Assembly (NCBI GenBank): GCA_903958915.1
Contig: CAJBVC010000156.1
Coordinates: 1 to 13,190, forward strand
Source of the DNA: an uncultured beta proteobacterium
Lineage (GTDB): Bacteria > Pseudomonadota > Gammaproteobacteria > Burkholderiales > Burkholderiaceae_C
Direction of reading: 5' to 3'
DNA: 13,190 bases
Made by a program: the position numbers and the translations under genes. Shown here piece after piece: positions 8,811-13,190 of the stretch. Within the stretch, counting starts at the first letter, position 1. Every line of letters begins with the position of its first letter. The notes below the pieces were generated by a model. The model was not told where the DNA came from. It saw only the letters and a list, made by a program, of their open reading frames with translations, and ran no database searches.

Positions 8811-9104
8811 GTGACCGCCAATTCACTGCAGTTGCATGCTTCTATCGTTGCAGCTGAGTCACTTCGGTACACGCCCGCCGGTTTGCCTGCCCTGAATCTT
8901 CAGTTGGAACATGATTCCACGGTGAACCAGGCAGGAGTCAACCGAAAGGTGAAGTTGGTAATCAAGGCAGTTGCATTTGGAACTTTAGCGGAGAGTCTGG
9001 CTAAACAGGCAATAGGCAGTATCTGGACTTTCAGCGGTTTTCTGAGCAACGCCCGTCAAGGTAAATCGGTTGTTTTTCAAATTCAAGATTTTTTGCAAGA
9101 TTAA
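8811..9104 (+). CDS. priB: Primosomal replication protein N (PriB)
   Basis: PriB is a small dimeric OB-fold single-strand DNA-binding protein of the PriA-PriB-DnaT restart primosome, which reloads DnaB at stalled forks. The 97-residue product has the betaproteobacterial pattern: LRYTPAGLPALNLQLEH (18-34), a basic strand near residues 45-52, KAVAFGTLAE, a WTFSGFL strand and the C-terminal IQDFLQD. It starts at GTG 8811; no ATG is available upstream in frame, and only a weak GGAAAAG precedes it, so initiation is probably modest and may depend on ribosomes leaving rpsF 26 bp upstream. Placement between rpsF and rpsR is the conserved arrangement in beta- and gammaproteobacteria. It is 16 bp from rpsR. 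Confidence 0.94.
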   Translation: MTANSLQLHASIVAAESLRYTPAGLPALNLQLEHDSTVNQAGVNRKVKLVIKAVAFGTLAESLAKQAIGSIWTFSGFLSNARQGKSVVFQIQDFLQD

Positions 9105-9120
9105 TTTTTAGGAGCCTCTT

Positions 9121-9402
9121 ATGGCAACGTTCAAGAAATTCAATAAAGACAAGCGCCCCAAGCGCAATACGCAGTCTCTTTTGTTCAAGCGCAAACGTTT
9201 TTGCCGCTTCACAGTGACGGGGGTAGAAGAAATTGACTACAAGGATATCGATACCTTGCGAGATTTCATCGCCGAAAATGGCAAAATTATTCCAGCCCGT
9301 TTGACTGGAACCCGTGCAATTTTCCAGCGGCAACTCAATACCGCGATCAAGCGTGCCCGTTTCCTTGCGTTGCTGCCTTACAGCGACCAGCACAAGATTT
9401 AA
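9121..9402 (+). CDS. rpsR: 30S ribosomal protein S18 (bS18)
   Basis: The 93-residue basic protein begins [20 protein letters not shown], slightly extended at its N-terminus as in other Burkholderiales. It contains the S18 core: [25 protein letters not shown] split over residues about 39-63, then [19 protein letters not shown] (69-87). S18 pairs with S6 on the 30S platform. The start is fixed by AGGAG at 9110-9114 with a 6-base spacer. The stop codon TAA (9400-9402) overlaps the ribosome binding site of rplI, so the two genes are tightly linked. Confidence 0.98.
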   Translation: MATFKKFNKDKRPKRNTQSLLFKRKRFCRFTVTGVEEIDYKDIDTLRDFIAENGKIIPARLTGTRAIFQRQLNTAIKRARFLALLPYSDQHKI

Positions 9403-9414
9403 GGAGCAATAACC

Positions 9415-9867
9415 ATGCAAATTATTCTGCTCGACAAAGTAGTCAATCTCGGCAATTTGGGTGAAATCGTCAAAGTGAAAGACGGATACGCTCGCAATTT
9501 CCTCATCCCATCCGGCCGTGCGCGACGCGCTACGGCATCCGCGAAGGCGGAGTTTGAGGCCAAGCGCGCCGAACTTGAAAAAGCGGCCGCAGCCAAGCTC
9601 GCTGAGTCACAGGCTTTAGGTGTCAAACTCGGTGGTACAACCATCAAGTTGACCCAAAAAGCAGGTGTTGACGGGCGTCTGTTCGGCTCCGTTACGAACT
9701 CCGATATCGCCGATGAATTGGTAAAGAATGGCTACAAGGTTGCAAAGGCGCAAGTGCGTATGCCCAACGGTCCCATCAAGACGGTGGGAGACAGTTCGGT
9801 CAGTGTTGCGCTGCACACCGATGTGGTGGTAGATATCACTGTGTCGGTCTACGGCGAAACTGCCTAA
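9415..9867 (+). CDS. rplI: 50S ribosomal protein L9 (bL9)
   Basis: The 150-residue protein has the bL9 layout. The N-terminal rRNA-binding domain shows [17 protein letters not shown], then [18 protein letters not shown] (19-36). A long alanine/glutamate/lysine-rich connecting helix spans about residues 40-72. The C-terminal domain shows [19 protein letters not shown] (83-101). L9 binds 23S rRNA near the L1 stalk base and projects from the 50S subunit. The length equals that of typical homologues. The start is fixed by AAGGAG (9401-9406). It is the last gene of the operon, followed by a strong terminator at 9911-9942. Confidence 0.98.
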   Translation: MQIILLDKVVNLGNLGEIVKVKDGYARNFLIPSGRARRATASAKAEFEAKRAELEKAAAAKLAESQALGVKLGGTTIKLTQKAGVDGRLFGSVTNSDIADELVKNGYKVAKAQVRMPNGPIKTVGDSSVSVALHTDVVVDITVSVYGETA

Positions 9868-9880
9868 GCAACTTACAACT

Positions 9881-9896
9881 AGCCTGCTTGCAGGCT
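9881..9896 (+). repeat. Small hairpin downstream of rplI
   Basis: AGCCTG (9881-9886) and CAGGCT (9891-9896) form a perfect 6-bp stem with a CTTG tetraloop, followed by only TTTC. It may be a weak first terminator or a 3'-end stabilising hairpin ahead of the stronger one. Confidence 0.5.
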
Positions 9897-9910
9897 TTCA
9901 TCTGACTAAC

Positions 9911-9942
9911 AAAGCCGCTTGGGGAGTACCCCGGCGGCTTTT
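9911..9942 (+). terminator. Intrinsic terminator of the rpsF-priB-rpsR-rplI operon
   Basis: AAAGCCGC (9911-9918) pairs with GCGGCTTT (9934-9941), and after a small internal loop GGGG (9921-9924) pairs with CCCC (9929-9932) over an AGTA loop. A short T run (9939-9942) ends it. The structure is strong and lies 43 bp after the rplI stop, separating the ribosomal operon from dnaB. Confidence 0.88.
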
Positions 9943-9979
9943 GCCATTCTGGTTCAGTTCGGGTAGCGTTCTGCACACT

Positions 9980-9988
9980 TTATCCACA
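9980..9988 (+). promoter_or_regulatory. Perfect DnaA box upstream of dnaB
   Basis: TTATCCACA matches the strong DnaA-box consensus TTATNCACA at all positions. It lies 83 bp before the dnaB start, in the 128-bp gap between the operon terminator and dnaB that should contain the dnaB promoter. I saw no other perfect box in the window. Binding by DnaA here is inferred. Confidence 0.55.
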
Positions 9989-10014
9989 CCATTTACCATC
10001 GTTACACCCAGGCA

Positions 10015-10064
10015 TTCCCTCGACGCCATTCCTGGTTCAGCGTAGCATCATTGGCTCGAGGGAA
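10015..10064 (+). promoter_or_regulatory. Long hairpin that buries the dnaB ribosome binding site
   Basis: TTCCCTCGA (10015-10023) is perfectly complementary to TCGAGGGAA (10056-10064). After one bulged C (10024), GCCA (10025-10028) pairs with TGGC (10052-10055), for 13 base pairs closed by a 23-nt loop. The 3' arm contains the dnaB Shine-Dalgarno AGGG (10059-10062). No T run follows, so it is not a terminator. It would be expected to limit dnaB translation unless opened. Confidence 0.6.
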
Positions 10065-10070
10065 ATAACC

Positions 10071-11474
10071 ATGTCAGCCGTACTCACCGCCATCAACGAC
10101 TATACCCAGGACCGGGAGATTGCACAGCTACGCGTTCCACCTCATTCGATTGAGGGCGAGTCGAGCGTTTTAGGTGGGCTTTTGCTCGATAACAATGCCT
10201 GGGACCGCATTGGTGACATTCTGGTCGACGATGACTTCTATCGGTACGAGCACCGTTTGATCTACGGGGCCATTGGAGCACTTGTCAATACGAGCAAACC
10301 TGCCGATGTGATTACGGTGTTTGAATACCTTCAAAATCAGGGCAAGTCGGACGACGTCGGCGGTCTTGCCTACCTGAATTCTTTGGCACAGTATGTGCCA
10401 AGCGCTAGCAATATCCGGCGATATGCAGAGATCGTTCGAGATCGGTCCCTGTTGCGAAAGCTGGTGACTGCCAGCGACGAAATTGCCACGAACGCATTCA
10501 ATCCAAAAGGGCGCCCTGTCGCAGACATTGTCGACGAGTCAGAGCAAAAGATTTTCAATATTGGAGAGCAAGGAAAGCGGAACAATCAAGGGTTTCAGGC
10601 AATGGACTCACTGGTTGTCAAGCTCTTGGATCGTGTGCAGGAGATGGCCGATAACCCGAATGATGTCACGGGGGTGCCGACCGGTTTCTACGATCTGGAC
10701 CGTATGACTGCGGGTTTGCAAGCCGGTGACCTGATCGTTCTGGCAGCGCGTCCTTCCATGGGAAAAACCGCGTTGGCCATCAACATTGCCGAGCATGTCG
10801 CGTTGCACGAAGGGTTGCCTGTCGCAGTTTTTTCGATGGAGATGGGTGCATCCCAGTTGGCAGTGCGTATCGTGGGCTCTATCGGTCGTATCGACCAAGG
10901 GCATCTGCGCACTGGACGGTTGACGGACGATGAGTGGCCGCGATTGTCTGAAGCCATTGAAAAACTACGGACCATTTCTCTGCATATCGACGAAAGCGCC
11001 GGATTGACTTCCAGCGAGTTGCGCGCAAACGCCAGGCGCTTGGCGCGCCAGTGTGGTCAGCTCGGTTTGATCGTTGTCGATTACCTCCAGCTTATGAGCG
11101 GAAGTTCCAGCGATGGCGAAAATCGTGCCACAGAGCTTGGTGAAATATCCCGCGGTCTGAAGATGTTGGCGCGGGAACTGAAGTGCCCGGTGATTGCGCT
11201 CTCGCAGCTCAATCGAAGCGTTGAGCAACGGCCCGACAAACGCCCCATGATGAGTGACCTGCGCGAGTCCGGTGCCATTGAGCAGGATGCGGACATCATC
11301 ATGTTCATCTACCGTGACGAGTATTACACCAAGGATGCCTGCAAGGAACCTGGTGTGGCAGAAGTCATAATTGCCAAACAGCGCAACGGGCCAACCGGAA
11401 CTGTCAAACTGGCGTTTCTACGCCCAATCACCAAGTTTGAGAGTCTGGCCAGCGGCGGCAGTGGTGACTACTAG
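10071..11474 (+). CDS. dnaB: Replicative DNA helicase DnaB
   Basis: DnaB is the hexameric 5'-3' helicase that unwinds the fork and recruits primase. The 467-residue product has the N-terminal helical domain (about 20-125; VPPHSIEGESSVLGGLLLD), a linker (about 126-195) and a RecA-like motor. The motor shows TGVPTGFYDLDRMTAG, Walker A ARPSMGKT (226-233), Walker B LIVVDYLQLM (333-342), SQLNRSVEQR, DLRESGAIEQDADII and the arginine-finger region KQRNGPTG (436-443). Length is normal and no intein interrupts it. The start ATG 10071 has AGGG at 10059-10062, within a stable hairpin. It is transcribed apart from the upstream operon and is preceded by a DnaA box, so replication-linked control is possible. 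PriB, encoded just upstream, acts in the pathway that reloads this helicase. Confidence 0.98.
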   Translation: MSAVLTAINDYTQDREIAQLRVPPHSIEGESSVLGGLLLDNNAWDRIGDILVDDDFYRYEHRLIYGAIGALVNTSKPADVITVFEYLQNQGKSDDVGGLAYLNSLAQYVPSASNIRRYAEIVRDRSLLRKLVTASDEIATNAFNPKGRPVADIVDESEQKIFNIGEQGKRNNQGFQAMDSLVVKLLDRVQEMADNPNDVTGVPTGFYDLDRMTAGLQAGDLIVLAARPSMGKTALAINIAEHVALHEGLPVAVFSMEMGASQLAVRIVGSIGRIDQGHLRTGRLTDDEWPRLSEAIEKLRTISLHIDESAGLTSSELRANARRLARQCGQLGLIVVDYLQLMSGSSSDGENRATELGEISRGLKMLARELKCPVIALSQLNRSVEQRPDKRPMMSDLRESGAIEQDADIIMFIYRDEYYTKDACKEPGVAEVIIAKQRNGPTGTVKLAFLRPITKFESLASGGSGDY

Positions 11475-11502
11475 CCCGCAAATGTCACGGTCCACCAATG
11501 TA

Positions 11503-11534
11503 TGTCCGGGTTACCCCTGGATAGATGTTTTTTT
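11503..11534 (+). terminator. Probable terminator of dnaB
   Basis: TGTCCGGG (11503-11510) pairs with CCTGGATA (11516-11523), eight pairs of which two are G-U, over a TTACC loop. Seven T residues follow at 11528-11534 after a 4-base gap. It begins 28 bp past the dnaB stop. The gap and wobble pairs make it weaker than the rplI terminator. Confidence 0.45.
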
Positions 11535-11702
11535 GATACACCCTTTACTACCCACTGGTGTCATTTTTGTCGGAGTAATTTCTTTTTTGGCGCAACGAAG
11601 CTACTTTGTTTGTTCTTGTATCAGCGTGATGACATACATTGTTCGACTTTGGGCGCGTCATTTTGCAAGACACATTGCGCAATCCTGGACGGAGCCGTCG
11701 CT
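11535..11702 (+). other. AT-richer intergenic stretch before the nucleotidyltransferase
   Basis: This segment is visibly richer in T runs than its surroundings and carries no ORF with family similarity. It must hold the promoter of the downstream gene. The best pair I find, TTGTTC (11610-11615) and TACATT (11635-11640) with a 19-bp spacer, is too poor to call. Confidence 0.3.
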
Positions 11703-12236
11703 GTGCGCGCGAATGCCACAGTCTTGATTCTTGCCAGCGGTCGCGGAACTCGCTACCAAGCTACCGGTGGACACGGCTCAAAGTTGGAAGCGTTGCTGCA
11801 CGGCACATCGGTTCTGCAACACACAATTGACGCGGTACGTGCAAGCGGGTTGCCCTACCATGTAGAAACTAGGCCCCACCCTGGAATGGGGGACTCCATT
11901 GCGGCAGCCGTGTGTGCGACCGCAGACGCAGATGGGTGGCTGATCCTCCCTGGCGACCTCCCTTTGATCAGGAGCAGCACATTGTGCAAGGTCGCGGACG
12001 CACTTGAAAGGCACCCCATTGCTGTGCCGGTTTACCAAAGTAGGCGGGGGCACCCGGTTGGATTCTCAGCTCGATACAAGTCGGAGTTGCAGAATTTGCA
12101 GGGGTCGGCAGGGGCCCGCTTCATCCTGCAGGCAAATGTTGCCTTCTCATTGGAAGTGGAGGACGTGGGCTGTGTCACCGATATCGATACGGTCGATGAT
12201 TTAGCCGCTGCCCAAGCAATTCTCGGACGAAGCTGA
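11703..12236 (+). CDS. MobA/MocA-like nucleotidyltransferase
   Basis: This 177-residue protein belongs to the NTP-transferase group that includes MobA (GMP transfer to molybdopterin) and MocA (CMP transfer). Visible features are the N-terminal Rossmann strand with nucleotide loop VLILASGRGTRY (7-18) and conserved Lys27 in GSKLEALL, GMGDSIAAAV (61-70), the metal-binding Asp85 in ILPGDLPLI, GHPVGFS (116-122) and DIDTVDDLAAAQ near the C-terminus. The loop before Lys27 is several residues longer than in typical MocA. The start is GTG 11703, preceded by GGAG at 11691-11694 with an 8-base spacer; the frame is open further upstream, but that part has no family similarity. No molybdenum enzyme or cofactor gene lies nearby, so assignment to molybdopterin cytosine or guanine dinucleotide synthesis is only possible. 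Confidence 0.8.
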   Translation: MRANATVLILASGRGTRYQATGGHGSKLEALLHGTSVLQHTIDAVRASGLPYHVETRPHPGMGDSIAAAVCATADADGWLILPGDLPLIRSSTLCKVADALERHPIAVPVYQSRRGHPVGFSARYKSELQNLQGSAGARFILQANVAFSLEVEDVGCVTDIDTVDDLAAAQAILGRS

Positions 12237-12378
12237 TTGCGATTCGAACCCTTGATGGCCCTGGCCTGACGATCTGTTCATGTGGAATGGGTCTGTGGAA
12301 GCAATCTGGTACCAACGGTGATGCAATTGTTATCCCTCAGCACACGGTCCCCTGCTGCGCAGGAATCACACATTGAGT

Positions 12379-12402
12379 CGCTTGTTTCGTCCTGAACAAG
12401 CG
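12379..12402. repeat. Perfect inverted repeat, possible operator
   Basis: CGCTTGTT (12379-12386) and AACAAGCG (12395-12402) are exact reverse complements, 8 bases apart. The repeat ends 10 bp before a CATAAT -10-like hexamer, so it covers the expected -35 position. No T run follows, which argues against a terminator. The spacing suits binding of a dimeric regulator; which one is unknown. Confidence 0.45.
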
Positions 12403-12424
12403 GCAATCGAGACATAATAGAGAC

Positions 12425-12440
12425 CGTCATTTCGTCATTT
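12425..12440 (+). repeat. Tandem 8-bp direct repeat
   Basis: CGTCATTT occurs twice back to back, in the presumed 5' untranslated region of the binding-protein gene. It is short and may be chance or a slippage product. Confidence 0.35.
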
Positions 12441-12484
12441 CATCCAGCGGCAGTGCCTCTTGCTCTGGATTTAGGGAAGAACTC

Positions 12485-13190
12485 ATGAAGAAGTTGTACT
12501 TACTCGTCAAGTTTGTCTGCCTGATGCTCTGCGCGTCACTCACTGCAGTGGCGGCCAGCGGGGATACTTTGAACGCTCCGAGCCTCAATCAAGGCAAACG
12601 GTGGCGCGTTGCGTACGTCGAAACCGGGCCCTACGCAAACTATGCCGGGACACTTTACTACCTACTCAAAGGTCTTGAGTCGCGCGGTTGGGTTAAAGGA
12701 GTAGAGAGGATTCCGTATACCTGGGGTCAAACTGACACCAAGGAGATGTGGAGCTACATCAGTAGTCAGAAAGAATTCAGTTCGTTTATAGAGTTCGTGC
12801 CTGACAGTTACTACTCGCTCAAATCCATTCCGGGACAAGAGGGCGAGGTTGTAAAGCGATTTAGTCAAAAAAAGGATTCCGACTTATTGATCGTGATGGG
12901 TACGGTCGCTGGCAAATTAATGTCGGTTGAGGACGTTCAGTCAAAGATCATGGTGTTCTCTACCAGCAATGCCGTCAAGTCTGGAATCGTCAAGGCCGCA
13001 GATTCGTCCGGGCGCCAAAAGGTCTGGGCACATTTGGATCCGGTGCGGTACAAGCAACAGTTGCAAGTGTTCGCGGATATATTCCAATTCAAGAAAATGG
13101 GTGTCGTATATGAAGACTCACCCAACGGCAAAGCATTTGCCGCAGTGGATGATATTGAAGCGGTTGCAAAAGAAAAAAGATTCGAGATCG
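12485..13190 (+). CDS. Periplasmic ABC-type substrate-binding protein (PF04392-like), C-terminus beyond window
   Basis: The frame stays open from ATG 12485 to the right edge, giving 235 visible residues. AGGG at 12473-12476 is the ribosome binding site. Residues 1-24 form a Sec signal peptide: MKK, a hydrophobic core and a likely cut after AVAA; the cysteines do not make a normal lipobox. The mature part starts WRVAYVETGPYANYAG and resembles the ABC_sub_bind family, with DLLIVMGTVAGKLM, a strand-turn region VFSTSNAVKSGIV, DPVRYKQQLQVFADIF and MGVVYEDSPNGKAFAA, the last matching the hinge-region pattern of that family. It would bind a small ligand in the periplasm, either for an ABC importer or as a sensory partner of a membrane signalling protein. 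The ligand and partner are not visible. Confidence 0.7.
   Translation, partial: MKKLYLLVKFVCLMLCASLTAVAASGDTLNAPSLNQGKRWRVAYVETGPYANYAGTLYYLLKGLESRGWVKGVERIPYTWGQTDTKEMWSYISSQKEFSSFIEFVPDSYYSLKSIPGQEGEVVKRFSQKKDSDLLIVMGTVAGKLMSVEDVQSKIMVFSTSNAVKSGIVKAADSSGRQKVWAHLDPVRYKQQLQVFADIFQFKKMGVVYEDSPNGKAFAAVDDIEAVAKEKRFEI

Larger units (their letters stand above)
12237..12484 (+). other. Intergenic region with probable promoter of the binding-protein gene
   Basis: The 248-bp gap has no convincing ORF. Its 5' half shows only minor features, such as the palindrome CTGCGCAG. Its 3' half holds an 8-bp-arm palindrome (12379-12402), a CATAAT that could be a -10 (12413-12418), a tandem CGTCATTT pair (12425-12440) and the AGGG ribosome binding site at 12473-12476. 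Confidence 0.4.

Noticed and set aside
11610..11640. Possible -35/-10 pair before the nucleotidyltransferase
   Set aside because: Both hexamers are poor and the 19-bp spacer is long; nothing distinguishes it from other T-rich matches nearby.
11502..11702. N-terminal extension of the nucleotidyltransferase frame
   Set aside because: The extension is translated from AT-rich intergenic DNA, contains the probable dnaB terminator and has no family similarity; GTG 11703 has a good ribosome binding site.
12241..12251. tRNA T-loop-like sequence (GGGTTCGAATC on the minus strand)
   Set aside because: The flanking bases do not form a T-arm stem, and no acceptor, anticodon or D arm can be placed around it.
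1..13190. Mobile elements, phage genes, CRISPR arrays, toxin-antitoxin or defence systems
   Set aside because: No transposase or integrase motifs, no long terminal or regularly spaced repeats, and no small paired ORFs with such features were seen; gene order is typical core genome.

Overview
The window looks like chromosomal DNA from a betaproteobacterium of the order Burkholderiales, probably Comamonadaceae or a close relative. The evidence is the rpsF-priB-rpsR-rplI cluster followed by dnaB, the divergent ppsR/ppsA pair, a VC_2705-type sodium:solute symporter behind ppsA, and an FbpB/FbpC-type iron transporter. Most of it is conserved core genome. I see no insertion sequence, phage gene, CRISPR array, tRNA or rRNA.

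Layout. (1) 1-2662: a two-domain ABC permease (minus strand, C-terminus beyond the left edge) is divergent from its likely ATPase (plus strand) across only 50 bp. Together they would form the membrane part of a ferric-ion-type importer; no binding protein is visible. (2) 2622-8303: ppsR (minus) is divergent from ppsA (plus). PpsR is the regulatory kinase/pyrophosphorylase of PEP synthetase, so regulator and target are adjacent. ppsA overlaps by 4 bp with a 770-residue symporter in which the usual small subunit (DUF4212) and large subunit are fused. Carboxylate uptake and gluconeogenic entry of pyruvate are plausibly made from one message. (3) 8304-9942: the ribosomal/primosomal operon rpsF-priB-rpsR-rplI, with a structured leader that contains a terminator-like hairpin, and a strong terminator at its end. 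(4) 9943-11534: dnaB, the replicative helicase. It is preceded by a perfect DnaA box and by a long hairpin that buries its ribosome binding site, and is followed by a probable terminator. (5) 11703-12236: a MobA/MocA-like nucleotidyltransferase. (6) 12485 to the right edge: the N-terminal part of a secreted periplasmic binding protein, with a palindrome and -10-like site upstream.

No wholly new system stands out. The most interesting signals are regulatory: the dnaB leader (DnaA box plus Shine-Dalgarno-sequestering stem) and the rpsF leader (mutually exclusive hairpins). Next come the fused symporter with an internal EF-hand-like loop and its translational coupling to ppsA. All motif positions were read by eye; no alignment, folding or database search was run.
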